NCBI GenBank assembly: GCA_001673575.1
Contig: LZME01000128.1
Span: 48,119 to 112,118 of the forward strand
Reading direction: 5' to 3'
Length of the DNA: 64,000 nt
Origin: Mycolicibacter heraklionensis
GTDB taxonomy: Bacteria; Actinomycetota; Actinomycetes; Mycobacteriales; Mycobacteriaceae
Position 1 is the stretch's first letter, and every line of letters begins with the position of its first letter. The translations under genes were made by a program, and so were the position numbers. Shown piece after piece: positions 26,063 through 35,253 of this stretch. The notes below the pieces were generated by a model. It was not told the DNA's origin. It ran no database searches and saw only the letters and a program-made list of their open reading frames with translations.

Positions 26063-27556
26063 ATGACCTTCACGTTTCGTCTCGAGAACACCCGTCGGCC
26101 GCTGCAGGCGCTCGCCGTACCGCTGGCCATCACCTCCGCCGTCACCCTGGGCGCGTCCCCGGCTCTGCACCCGGTATCGACCACTGCGTGGAAAACCGTT
26201 GCGGCCCAGGTGAAACTGCTGGACACCGAGGCATGGATCATGGGTGGCAGCGGCCTGCCGATCCCGCCGCAGAGCTACATCGACGCGCTCTTTGACCGCT
26301 ACATCGATCCCGCCACCCCGTTCTTCGACGGCCAGCCCCGCTATCCGGTGGATAAGACGAACCCCCTGTTCACACCGGAAGGCCTCTACCCCAACAGCGG
26401 CGTGAAAAGCCTGGAACTGGACCCGTCCATCGCCCAGGGTGTCACGATCCTGCACGACACGATCAACAAGCAGATCGCCGAGGGGAACAATCTCGTCGTA
26501 CTGGGCTACTCCCAGAGCAGCACCATTTCGACCATCGTGATGCGCGACCTGTTGGCGCTGCCTCCCGACCAACAACCGACCGCCGACCAGCTGTCCTTCG
26601 TGCTGCTGGGCGCCCCCAACAATCCCAACGGCGGCCTGTTCGAGCGCTTCGATGTCTTGACCGATGGCAGCTACCCGACCATCCCGAGCCTGGGCATCAC
26701 GTTCAACGGCGCCATCCCGGACGGCACCCCGTGGGACACCTCGGTCTACACGCTGGAATACGACGGCTACGCCGATTTCCCGAAGTACCCGATCAATTTC
26801 CTCGCCGACCTCAACGCTGTCCTGGGCATCATCTACGAGCACACCATCTATCCGAGCCTGACCGCCGAACAGCTGGCGACGGCCATCGAGTTGCCGATGA
26901 GCGAGGGTTACGACGGCAACACCCACTACTTCATGATTCCCAGCGAGATACTGCCGCTGTTGATGCCGCTGCGTTCGATCCCGGTCATCGGCGAGCCGCT
27001 CTACGACTTGCTGGAACCGAGCATGCGGATCCTGGTGAACCTCGGCTATGGCAGCATCACCGAGGGCTGGTCTTCGGGCCCGGCCAATGTGGCCGCGCCG
27101 TTCGAGTTGTTCCCGACAGACCTCAACTGGGGTGAGGTCCTGACCGCGCTGGGCAGCGGGGCGCAAGAGGGCTGGAACAACTTCGTCGACGATCTGTCGA
27201 ACCTGTCCTTCCCCAGCGCAGCCGATTTCCTGGGTGCCTCGGCGGGCGATGTCACGTCGTTCGCGCTGCCCAGCCTCAGCGAACTCGCCAACGCATTCAG
27301 CAGCATCGCTGCGTCGGCTTACGCGACGCTGCTGCCGACTGCCGACATCCTCAACGCCCTGTTCACCACGGCACCGGCGTATGCATTCGAAGTGTTCGCC
27401 CAGGAACTCGCCCAAGGCGACATCATCGACGCCATCGGCCTGCCGATCGCCGGCGTCGTCGGATTGGGCACGCTGGCAGCAGGTTTCGAGTTCCTCGCAC
27501 TCAACGGTGCGGTCCGCGAAATCACCGCGACCATCCAGGATCTCTTCACAGCCTGA
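26063..27556 (+). CDS. PE-PPE-domain serine hydrolase, secreted
   Basis: A 497-residue protein. Residues about 1-45 look like a secretion signal (basic LENTRRPLQ, then hydrophobic AVPLAITSAVTLGASPA). About 65-300 is the PE-PPE alpha/beta-hydrolase domain, with the nucleophile elbow GYSQSS near residue 148. The rest is Leu/Ala-rich. PE-PPE-domain proteins are mycobacterial esterases and cutinase-like lipases. This one lacks a PE or PPE leader and starts straight with the signal. AAGGA at 26051-26055 selects ATG 26063 over ATG 26039. It is divergent from a tetR gene. Confidence 0.82.
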   Translation: MTFTFRLENTRRPLQALAVPLAITSAVTLGASPALHPVSTTAWKTVAAQVKLLDTEAWIMGGSGLPIPPQSYIDALFDRYIDPATPFFDGQPRYPVDKTNPLFTPEGLYPNSGVKSLELDPSIAQGVTILHDTINKQIAEGNNLVVLGYSQSSTISTIVMRDLLALPPDQQPTADQLSFVLLGAPNNPNGGLFERFDVLTDGSYPTIPSLGITFNGAIPDGTPWDTSVYTLEYDGYADFPKYPINFLADLNAVLGIIYEHTIYPSLTAEQLATAIELPMSEGYDGNTHYFMIPSEILPLLMPLRSIPVIGEPLYDLLEPSMRILVNLGYGSITEGWSSGPANVAAPFELFPTDLNWGEVLTALGSGAQEGWNNFVDDLSNLSFPSAADFLGASAGDVTSFALPSLSELANAFSSIAASAYATLLPTADILNALFTTAPAYAFEVFAQELAQGDIIDAIGLPIAGVVGLGTLAAGFEFLALNGAVREITATIQDLFTA

Positions 27557-27568
27557 GGCCGCTCCCGA

Positions 27569-28195
27569 TTATCCGGCCGCGGCGGCGTCGGCGCCGTCGC
27601 GGCCGCCGGGGGCTTCTTTGAGGCCGCGCCAGAACAGGTCGATCATCAGCTCGCCGGCTTCGTCGACGCCGGTGTCGCCGGTGCTGACCCGGCTCGCGAT
27701 CGCCTCACCGGCACCCACCAGCGCGACCGCCATCAGCTCGAAGTCGACGCCCGGTTCGGGCTTACGCGTGCCGGCCCGCAAGAGCCGGCCGACCAGCTCG
27801 ATGATTCGCTCACGGCCCTCGCGCACGGTGTGGGCGAACGCCTGCGAACTGGTGGCCTGGGTGTACATCACGATCCACGACGCCCGATTGGCGTCGATGT
27901 AACGCAAGAAGGCACGAATCGTATTGCGCAGCATGTCTTTCGGGGGCTGCTGAAAGTCGATCTCGGTGCGGACCGATTCGACGAAGCGGCGCAGCTCGCG
28001 GTCCAGGCATGCCCCGAACAGTTCTTCTTTGGAGCCGTAGTACAGGTAGAGCATCGGCTTGGAGATCTGCGCGGCCGCGGCGATCGAATCCATCGAGGTC
28101 TCGTGGTAGCCGTTGACCGAGAACATCTGCACCGCGGCGTCGAGCATCTGCTGTTCGCGCACGGCCCGCGGTAACCGCTTGCTACCAGCTGCCAT
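27569..28195 (-). CDS. TetR-family regulator next to lpqI (Rv0238 position)
   Basis: A 208-residue repressor with an N-terminal helix-turn-helix at about residues 14-60 (MLDAAVQMFSVNGYHETSMD, QISKPMLYLYYGSKEELF) and a C-terminal ligand domain of typical length. The C-terminus is Gly/Ala-rich. A TTAC-N6-GTAA palindrome lies 39 bp upstream of its ATG, overlapping a TAAGAT -10 candidate. The same palindrome occurs at fadE5 and fadA2/fabG4. This makes it the best candidate for the regulator of those fatty-acid genes (inference). It follows lpqI on the same strand. Confidence 0.85.
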   Translation of the reverse strand: MAAGSKRLPRAVREQQMLDAAVQMFSVNGYHETSMDSIAAAAQISKPMLYLYYGSKEELFGACLDRELRRFVESVRTEIDFQQPPKDMLRNTIRAFLRYIDANRASWIVMYTQATSSQAFAHTVREGRERIIELVGRLLRAGTRKPEPGVDFELMAVALVGAGEAIASRVSTGDTGVDEAGELMIDLFWRGLKEAPGGRDGADAAAAG

Positions 28196-28233
28196 CGCCT
28201 CGAGGTCCTTCCGCGCTCCCCCTCGGCCCGATC

Positions 28234-28247
28234 TTACCGAAGAGTAA
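28234..28247. promoter_or_regulatory. TTAC-N6-GTAA operator at tetR (27569-28195)
   Basis: TTACCGAAGAGTAA, read on the gene strand as TTACTCTTCGGTAA, overlaps the TAAGAT -10 candidate of this tetR. It suggests autorepression. It is the third member of the set with 17701 and 23007. Confidence 0.5.
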
Positions 28248-28273
28248 CTTGTGTGCTGCTCGTCCCGCCGGAA

Positions 28274-29461
28274 TCACCCGTGGCAGTGCGCACCGGGCTT
28301 CTTGACCGCGGCGACGCGCGCCAGCGACGCGTCGACGGCTTCCTGCTTCAGCTCGCCGGCCGACACCGCCTGCTCCAACCGGTCCAATACCGCGGGCACC
28401 TCGTCGGTGGTGACCCACAGCGCGATGTCGACACCGGCCTGCAGGCTGCGCAGCACCGCTTCGGCGACCCCGTAGTGCTCGGTGATCGCCGCCATCGACG
28501 ACAGGTCGTCGCTGAACACCGGGCCGTCGAACGCCGGGCCGTGATAGTCGGTGCCGGTGCGCAGCAGCTTGACCGCCGCCGGGCTCAGGCTGGCTGGGTC
28601 CTCGGTCAGCCCGGGCACCTCCAGGTGGCCCATCATCACCGCCACCGGCGCCTCGGTGACCAGGGTGCGGTAGGGCACCAAGTCGTTGTCCTGCAGCTGC
28701 GCCAGAGGCGGGGTGACCACCGCGCCGGCCGTGTGCGAGTCACCGGAACCGTGGCCGTGGCCGGGGAAGTGCTTGAGCACCGGCAGCAGCCCGGCGTCCC
28801 GCAGACCCTGCGCGTACGCGCCGGCGTACTCGGTGACCTTGGCCGGATCCGAACCGAACGAACGGTCACCGATCACGGTGTCTTCGTCGGTGTCGGCGTC
28901 CACCACGTCGACAACCGGTGCGAAGTCGACGGTGATGCCAAGGTCAGCCATCTTGCGGCCCCGCTCGGCGGCCAACTCACGCACCTGCGCGGCGCTGCTG
29001 GTCTGCGCCAACTCCTTCGCCGACGGCGACTTCCCGATCAGCGACGACAACCGCGACACCCGGCCGCCCTCCTCGTCGACGCTGACCGCCAGCGGCAGCG
29101 GGCCGGTGGGAGCTTGGCTTTCCTTGATCTCCTTCAGCGAGCCATCGGTGAGCATGGACAGTTCGGTCCAGCTACCGATGAAGATGCCGCCGACGTGGTG
29201 ATCGGTGACCACCGCGCGGGCATCGGCCGCGTCGCGGACCCCCACCATCACCAGCTGCGCCAGCTTGTCGCGCACCGACAGGGCCGACACCTGTGCACAC
29301 ACCGGATCCACCGGCGCGGAGGCCGTCGCGGTAGGCGACGCCGCGGCATCAGACGACGGTGCGGGCGTCTCATCACGGTGCGAGCACGACGTGACGAGGG
29401 CCGGCAGCACCGCAGCGGCCAGCAGCAGACCGGGCAGTTGTCGAGTCAGCGATCCAGGCAT
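28274..29461 (-). CDS. lpqI: Lipoprotein beta-N-acetylglucosaminidase LpqI (GH3, NagZ-like)
   Basis: A 395-residue exported lipoprotein. The signal peptide ends in lipobox LVTSC with lipidated Cys26, followed by a Ser/Ala/Pro linker. The GH3 domain has KHFPGHGHGSGDSH, the NagZ-type loop carrying the Asp/His pair, and FSDDLSSMAAI with the nucleophile Asp. It removes N-acetylglucosamine from muropeptides in peptidoglycan recycling at the cell surface. It starts at ATG 29461. A tetR gene lies 78 bp downstream on the same strand, as in H37Rv where Rv0238 neighbours lpqI. Confidence 0.92.
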   Translation of the reverse strand: MPGSLTRQLPGLLLAAAVLPALVTSCSHRDETPAPSSDAAASPTATASAPVDPVCAQVSALSVRDKLAQLVMVGVRDAADARAVVTDHHVGGIFIGSWTELSMLTDGSLKEIKESQAPTGPLPLAVSVDEEGGRVSRLSSLIGKSPSAKELAQTSSAAQVRELAAERGRKMADLGITVDFAPVVDVVDADTDEDTVIGDRSFGSDPAKVTEYAGAYAQGLRDAGLLPVLKHFPGHGHGSGDSHTAGAVVTPPLAQLQDNDLVPYRTLVTEAPVAVMMGHLEVPGLTEDPASLSPAAVKLLRTGTDYHGPAFDGPVFSDDLSSMAAITEHYGVAEAVLRSLQAGVDIALWVTTDEVPAVLDRLEQAVSAGELKQEAVDASLARVAAVKKPGAHCHG

Positions 29462-29596
29462 CGCACCATGCTGTCACGGCCGGAACCGCCGGGCTCATGA
29501 AGGCCCACGTGCTACGTTGGCGGTCGGGGCCCAAGCGGGGGCTGATGTTGATGGCGCCCCTGATCTACGTCACGAGAGTGCAGAAGGAGCCTGACC

Positions 29597-29770
29597 ATGC
29601 CTCGGTTCGTGGTGCCGGCCGCCATAAGCATCGTCGTGGGGGTGTTGCTGGGTGCGGCTGCCGTCTTCGGGGTCACGCTGATGGTGCAACAAGACACCAA
29701 GCCGCAGATCGCCGGCGGCGACCCGCAGTCCTCGGTGCTGAACAGGGTGGAATACGGCAACCGCGGCTGA
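29597..29770 (+). CDS. Small single-span membrane protein (Rv0236A family)
   Basis: A 57-residue protein beginning MPRFVVPAAISIVVGVLLGA and ending VLNRVEYGNRG. One hydrophobic segment spans about residues 6-30, followed by a short polar tail, so it is either anchored with its tail outside or secreted. AAGGAG at 29583-29588 supports ATG 29597. It lies 59 bp upstream of aftD on the same strand, as Rv0236A does in H37Rv. The conserved pairing suggests an accessory role for AftD, but no function is established from sequence. Confidence 0.82.
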   Translation: MPRFVVPAAISIVVGVLLGAAAVFGVTLMVQQDTKPQIAGGDPQSSVLNRVEYGNRG

Positions 29771-29828
29771 CCTGCGGACGCCGGCAACGCCTGACCGTCC
29801 GCCGGCGAAGCCGCAGGCTGTAACACCG

Positions 29829-32800
29829 TTGTCCCGGCGCTGGTTGTGGCTGGTCGGCGCCGTCTCTCTGACCCTCAGCCTGCTGCAGGCGCCCGGACGG
29901 ATCTCTCCGGACACCAAGCTCGACCTGACCATCGCTCCGCTGCGCTTCCTGGCTCGCGCCGCCAACCTGTGGAGCAGCGAACTGCCGTTCGGGCAGGTGC
30001 AGAACCAGGCGTACGGCTACCTGTTCCCCCACGGCACCTTCTTCCTGGCCGGTGATCTGCTGGGGCTGCCCGGCTGGATCGTTCAGCGGCTGTGGTGGGC
30101 GGTGCTGCTCACGGTGGGATTCTGGGGCCTGCTGCGGGTCGCCGAGACGTTGCGAATCGGAACCCCGACGGCACGGTTGATCGGCGCCTCCGCGTTCGCC
30201 CTGTCGCCACGAGTGCTCACCACTTTGGGTTCCATCTCTTCCGAGACGCTGCCGATGATGCTGGCCCCCTGGGTGTTGCTGCCGGTCATCCGTGCGTTGG
30301 GGGCGCCACGCGATCCGGGCCAGGACGCCCCGGAGCGGCCCGCACGGGTGCTGGCCGGACAGGCCGGGGTGGCGGTTGCGTTGATGGGCGCCGTGAACGC
30401 GGTCGCGACGCTCGCGGGGTGCTTGCCGGCGATCATCTGGTGGCTGTGTCATCGCCCGAACCGGCGCTGGTGGCGGTTCACCGGCTGGTGGCTGCTGGCG
30501 CTGGCGTTGGCGGTGACCTGGTGGGTGGTGGCCCTGCTGCTGCTAGGCAGCGTCAGCCCGCCGTTCCTGGACTTCATCGAATCGGCCGGCGTCACCACCC
30601 GGTGGACGTCGCTGACCGAGATGCTGCGCGGCACCCACGGCTGGACGCCGTTCGTCGCGCCCAATGCCACGGCCGGGGCACCGCTGGTCACTCGCCCGGT
30701 GATGGTCCTGGGTACCTGCCTGGTGGCGGCCGCGGGTCTGGCCGGACTGACCGGCATGCTGTCTCGGCGCTCGCCCGGCGCCGGACGGCTGGTCACCATG
30801 CTGCTGATCGGGGTGACCCTGCTGGCCATCGGCTATGCCGGTGGGCTGGGCTCGCCGCTGGCCCACTCGGTGCAGGCCTTCCTGGACGGAGCCGGGGCGC
30901 CGCTGCGCAACCTGCACAAACTCGAATCGGTGATTCGGATCCCGCTGGTGTTGGGGCTCACCCATCTGCTGGGCCGCATCCCGCTGCCGGGCAGCGTGCC
31001 GGCACTGGTGTGGCGACGCGCGTTCGTCCATCCCGAACACCACAAGTCGGCCGCGGTCGGTCTGGTGGTCCTGACGGCGCTGATGGTCTCGACGTCACTG
31101 GCCTGGACCGGCCGGCTCACCCCGCCCGGAACATTCAGCGCGCTGCCGCAGTATTGGCGCGACGCCGCGGCTTGGCTCGCCGAGCACAACAACGGCGGCC
31201 CCACCCCCGGCCGGGTGCTGGTGGCGCCGGGGGCGCCGTTTGCCACCCAGACCTGGGGTACCAGCCACGACGAACCGTTGCAGGTCCTCGACGCCGGCCC
31301 GTGGGGAGTGCGCGACTCGATCCCGCTGACCCCGCCGCAAACCATTCGAGCGCTCGACTCGGTACAGCGCCTGTTCGCCGCCGGGCGCCCGTCGGCAGGG
31401 CTGGCCGACACCCTGGCCCGACAAGGCATCTCCTACCTGGTGGTGCGCAACGACCTGGACCCCGACAACTCCCGCTCGGCCCGGCCACTGCTGGTGCATC
31501 GCGCGGTCGACGGCTCACCGGGATTGCAGCGGGTGGCCCAGTTCGGCGATCCCGTCGGGTCGGGCACCGTCCGAGGATTCGTCGCCGACAGCGGCCTGCG
31601 GCCGGCCTACCCGGCGATCGAGATCTACCGGGTCGGCGATCCCGCGGCCGATGCAAACCCGGGAGCGCCCTACCTGACCGACCTTGACGCGATGCCGCGG
31701 GTCGACGGAGGCCCGGAGGTGCTGCTGCGACTCGACGAACACCGCCGATTGCGCGGAGAGCCGGCGCTGGGCCCGGTGCTGATGACCGCCGACGCCCGGC
31801 GCGCGGAGTTGGGCACACCGGTGGTCACCGTCACCGACACCCCGCTGGCTCGTGAGACCGACTACGGCCGGGTCGATGACCATTCCTCGACGATCCGCGC
31901 AGCGGGCGACGCCCGGCACACCCACAGCCGGGTGCCGGACTATCCGACCCCCGGCGCCAGCACGGTGTTCGGCGGCTGGCTCGGCGGCCGGCTGACCGCG
32001 TCCAGCTCGTCCTCGGACGCCACCACGCTGCCCGACGTCGCACCGTCGACCTCGCCGGCAGCCGCCATCGACGGCGACTCGGGAACCGCCTGGGTGTCCA
32101 ACGCCCTGCAGTCGGCGGTCGGCCAATGGCTGCAGGTGGACTTCGACCACCCGCTGACCAACGGCACCATCACCTTGACGCCCAGTGCGACGGCGGTCGG
32201 CGCGCAGGTGCGGCGGATACAGATCTCCACGGTCAACGGCACCACCACGTTGCGGTTCGACCGCGCCGGTGAACCCCTGATCGCTGCATTGCCGTACGGC
32301 GAAACCCCCTGGGTGCGGATCACCGCGTCGGGCACCGACGACGGCTCCCCCGGGGTGCAGTTCGGCATCACCGATTTGGCGATCACCCAGTACGACGCGT
32401 CGGGCTTCGCGCATCCGGTCGACCTGCGCCACACGGCGCTGGTTCCCGCGCCACCCGCGGGCGCTCAGGTGGCGCAGTGGGACTTGGGTGCGGGATTGCC
32501 GGGCCGGACCGGCTGCGCGACAGCTGACGGCGCAGTGCGCTGCGCAGCGTCGATGATGCTGGAACCCGAGGAGCCCGCCAGCTTCAGCCGCACCCTGAAT
32601 GTTCCGCGACCTATGTCGGTGACCCCGACCGTGTGGGTGCGACCGCGTCAGGGCCCGAACCTGGTCGACCTGATCGCTGAGCCGGGCGCCTTGCGGGCCC
32701 GCGGTGACGCCGACGTGCTCGACGTGCAGGGGTCGGCGTATGCCGCGGCCGACGGTGACCCGGGCACGGCGTGGACGGCGTCGCAGCGAGTGGTCGCGCA

Positions 32801-34082
32801 CCGATCCCCACCGACCCTGACCATCACGCTGCCGCGGCCGGTCAAGGTGACCGGCGTGCGGTTCACGCCCAGTCAATCCCCGCTGCCGGCGCATCCCACG
32901 CTGGTGGCCGTGGACCTGGGCTCCGGTCCCCAGGTCCGGGAGCTGGGGGAATCCGACGATCAGCAGGTGCGCTTGCTGCCGCGGGTCACCGACACGGTCA
33001 CGATCAGCCTGCTGGGGTGGGAGGACGTGATCGACCGCACCGCGATCGGCTTCGATCAGCTCAAGCCGCCGGGGCTGGCCGAGGTCAGTGTGCTCGGCGC
33101 CGACGGACGTCCCGTTGCCCCCGCCGATCACGCCCGCAACCGGTCACGTGCGGTCCACGTCGACTGCGACCACGGGCCGATCATCGCGATCGCCGGCCGG
33201 TTCGTGCACACCTCGATCACCACCACGGTCGGCGCGCTGCTCGACGACAAGCCGGTGGCGGCGCAGGCGTGCGATCTGCGTCCGATCGCGTTGCCGCCCG
33301 GCGCGCAGGAATTGCTGATCAGCCCGGGACCGGCGTTCGTCGTCGACGGCGCGACGCTGTCGGGGCCGTCCGCGGCCACGGGCTCAGCCACGGCCACACC
33401 GGCGGTGCTCGGCACATGGAGCGCGGACCGGCGTGAGGTGACGGTGCCCCCCGCGCCATCCGCTCGGGTGCTGGTCGTTCCGGAGAGCATCAATAGCGGG
33501 TGGTTGGCGCGCACGTCGAACGGCACGCGCTTGGCTCCGGTGGCGGTCAATGGGTGGCAGCAAGGCTTCGTGCTGCCCGCGGGAACCGACGGCCCGATCA
33601 CGCTGACGTTTGGGCCCAATCGGATGTACCGGCTCGGGATGGCCGGCGGACTGGCTCTGCTACCGCTGCTGGCGTTGCTGGCCTGGTGGCCAGTGCGGCG
33701 GGTCCGCGATCCCGGCCCGCCGGCAGCACCGTGGAGGCCGAGCCGGCGCGTGGCGGCGACCGGTGCGCTGACAGTCGGCTTCTTGATCGCCGGGACCGCC
33801 GGGGCGGCGGTGTTCGGCGCCGCGATGGTGTTGCTGTTCGCATTGCAGCATCGGCAGCGCGCGTTCGATGTGGCCCGGCTCGGGTTGAGCGCCGGCGGCC
33901 TGATCACGGCGGGCGCGATACTGTGCCGGCATCCCTGGCGGTCGGTGGACGGCTATGCCGGCCATTCCGCGGGGGTGCAGCTGGCGGCCCTGGTCTCGGT
34001 AGCAGTCCTCGCGGCGACGGCGGTGGTCGCGCGCGGTGGTCGCAAGCTCGACGGAGTCGAGGGCAGCGGGGCACCGCAATAA
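29829..34082 (+). CDS. aftD: Alpha-(1->3)-arabinofuranosyltransferase AftD
   Basis: A 1417-residue membrane glycosyltransferase adding branching arabinose from decaprenyl-phosphoarabinose to arabinogalactan and lipoarabinomannan. The N-terminal ~430 residues hold many membrane spans of the GT-C fold (SPDTKLDLTIAPLRFLARA, SISSETLPMMLAPWVLLP). The large extracytoplasmic part includes repeated carbohydrate-binding beta domains (AAIDGDSGTAWVSNALQS and AAADGDPGTAWTAS are discoidin-like copies). More spans end the protein. The only standard start before the preceding in-frame stop (29739-29741) is TTG 29829, so an unusual start is implied. It follows the small Rv0236A-type gene. Confidence 0.94.
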   Translation: MSRRWLWLVGAVSLTLSLLQAPGRISPDTKLDLTIAPLRFLARAANLWSSELPFGQVQNQAYGYLFPHGTFFLAGDLLGLPGWIVQRLWWAVLLTVGFWGLLRVAETLRIGTPTARLIGASAFALSPRVLTTLGSISSETLPMMLAPWVLLPVIRALGAPRDPGQDAPERPARVLAGQAGVAVALMGAVNAVATLAGCLPAIIWWLCHRPNRRWWRFTGWWLLALALAVTWWVVALLLLGSVSPPFLDFIESAGVTTRWTSLTEMLRGTHGWTPFVAPNATAGAPLVTRPVMVLGTCLVAAAGLAGLTGMLSRRSPGAGRLVTMLLIGVTLLAIGYAGGLGSPLAHSVQAFLDGAGAPLRNLHKLESVIRIPLVLGLTHLLGRIPLPGSVPALVWRRAFVHPEHHKSAAVGLVVLTALMVSTSLAWTGRLTPPGTFSALPQYWRDAAAWLAEHNNGGPTPGRVLVAPGAPFATQTWGTSHDEPLQVLDAGPWGVRDSIPLTPPQTIRALDSVQRLFAAGRPSAGLADTLARQGISYLVVRNDLDPDNSRSARPLLVHRAVDGSPGLQRVAQFGDPVGSGTVRGFVADSGLRPAYPAIEIYRVGDPAADANPGAPYLTDLDAMPRVDGGPEVLLRLDEHRRLRGEPALGPVLMTADARRAELGTPVVTVTDTPLARETDYGRVDDHSSTIRAAGDARHTHSRVPDYPTPGASTVFGGWLGGRLTASSSSSDATTLPDVAPSTSPAAAIDGDSGTAWVSNALQSAVGQWLQVDFDHPLTNGTITLTPSATAVGAQVRRIQISTVNGTTTLRFDRAGEPLIAALPYGETPWVRITASGTDDGSPGVQFGITDLAITQYDASGFAHPVDLRHTALVPAPPAGAQVAQWDLGAGLPGRTGCATADGAVRCAASMMLEPEEPASFSRTLNVPRPMSVTPTVWVRPRQGPNLVDLIAEPGALRARGDADVLDVQGSAYAAADGDPGTAWTASQRVVAHRSPPTLTITLPRPVKVTGVRFTPSQSPLPAHPTLVAVDLGSGPQVRELGESDDQQVRLLPRVTDTVTISLLGWEDVIDRTAIGFDQLKPPGLAEVSVLGADGRPVAPADHARNRSRAVHVDCDHGPIIAIAGRFVHTSITTTVGALLDDKPVAAQACDLRPIALPPGAQELLISPGPAFVVDGATLSGPSAATGSATATPAVLGTWSADRREVTVPPAPSARVLVVPESINSGWLARTSNGTRLAPVAVNGWQQGFVLPAGTDGPITLTFGPNRMYRLGMAGGLALLPLLALLAWWPVRRVRDPGPPAAPWRPSRRVAATGALTVGFLIAGTAGAAVFGAAMVLLFALQHRQRAFDVARLGLSAGGLITAGAILCRHPWRSVDGYAGHSAGVQLAALVSVAVLAATAVVARGGRKLDGVEGSGAPQ

Positions 34083-34155
34083 GCACAGCCGACGGAGTCG
34101 GGCGAAGCGGGCCAGCGCCGCTAGACGCGCTCCGTCACGACTGCCCGTGCGTACC

Positions 34156-34189
34156 CGTGGGCGCCGCCATGGGGCCGGTGGGGCCCACG
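34156..34189. terminator. Hairpin between aftD and the Pro-rich protein gene
   Basis: CGTGGGC and GCCCACG form a perfect 7-bp stem around a 20-base GC-rich loop, between the convergent stops of aftD and the 34214-35140 gene. It may terminate both. Confidence 0.4.
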
Positions 34190-34213
34190 TGGCATCCGGG
34201 GCGAAGGACGCAG

Positions 34214-35140
34214 CTACTGCGCGGCTTCGAGCTTCTCGATCTGCGTGTTGAACAGCTTCACTAAATCCTCGGCGTGCGTAGCGTCATCGGAGCCGTCGCT
34301 CTCCACACGCAACCCGATGTCGTTGCTGGTCGCCACGACGAGCACGCCGCGGTAATAGCCGGAGATGGTGGAGGCGGTGATCGAGATCGGCAACCGGATG
34401 GCGGCCTTGCTGGCGCTGGTGATCACGGTCGCGACCGCCCACGGCGGCACCCCGTCCGCATCCAGCGGGTTCATCTGGATATCGGTGGTCACCGAGCGCC
34501 CACCCTGTTCGAAGGTCTGCTTGAACGTCTGGCACTTCTCCACGAACCGCTTGAGGTTCGGGCGGTCCGGCGTCAGGGCCAGTCGCACGCGCATGGTGTG
34601 CAGGCCGCCGGGCTGCAGCTTGGCCAGCGTCGCCGTCGCGGTCTGCGTGGCGGAGGAGGGACTGGAGTAGAAGTCGGCGCATTCGGGCGGGTCGACCGTC
34701 AGATTCGGCATGTCCGAGGGCGTGTCGCCGGCGCTGTTCACCCCACTGATCCACTTTCCGCCGGACGGGTCCGGGAACGAGGACCGCTCTACCAACATCT
34801 CCGAAGTCAGATCCTTGATGTCGGGTTTGCGAGACGGATTTTCCTCTGCCGTGAGTCGGCCACCCAGGCTCAGAACCAGCCCGGCGACACCCGCGACCAC
34901 CACTGCAGCCGCGCCCAGCGACAGCCACAACACCTTGCGTGACCTGGGCTCAGGCGCCGGAACCGGCCACGGCGCACCATAGGCCGGATAGCCCCCGGGA
35001 GCCACGCCGACAGCGTCGTCCTCCACCCACAGCGCCCAGCCCGGGGGCGGGGGCGGCCACGTCGGATCCGGCGCCCAGTTGGCATCCGGCGCCCAGCCAG
35101 GTGGCGGGGGCGGCCAATTGGGCGGTGGGTTGAAACGCAT
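34214..35140 (-). CDS. Membrane-anchored protein with Pro/Trp-rich cytoplasmic N-terminus
   Basis: A 308-residue protein of unknown function. Residues 1-~68 are Pro/Trp-rich with repeats of WPPPPPGWAPD type. A single membrane span lies at about 71-93 (VLWLSLGAAAVVVAGVAGLV). An extracytoplasmic domain of about 210 residues follows, with two Cys (PPECADFY, VEKCQTF) that could pair. The exported part resembles mycobacterial sensor-like or lipoprotein-like domains such as those seen at the C-termini of PknH-type proteins, but I cannot assign it. It converges on aftD and diverges from gabD1 over a 113-bp gap. Confidence 0.75.
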   Translation of the reverse strand: MRFNPPPNWPPPPPGWAPDANWAPDPTWPPPPPGWALWVEDDAVGVAPGGYPAYGAPWPVPAPEPRSRKVLWLSLGAAAVVVAGVAGLVLSLGGRLTAEENPSRKPDIKDLTSEMLVERSSFPDPSGGKWISGVNSAGDTPSDMPNLTVDPPECADFYSSPSSATQTATATLAKLQPGGLHTMRVRLALTPDRPNLKRFVEKCQTFKQTFEQGGRSVTTDIQMNPLDADGVPPWAVATVITSASKAAIRLPISITASTISGYYRGVLVVATSNDIGLRVESDGSDDATHAEDLVKLFNTQIEKLEAAQ

Positions 35141-35253
35141 CGGGCGACTCCCGTATCGATGTACTGACGCTGGCTCGTGGCGAGCCTACGCGGTTCGATG
35201 GTGGCAGGCTGGACATGCACTCTCACACCGCAGCGCTTTCGAAGGAGGCCCGC

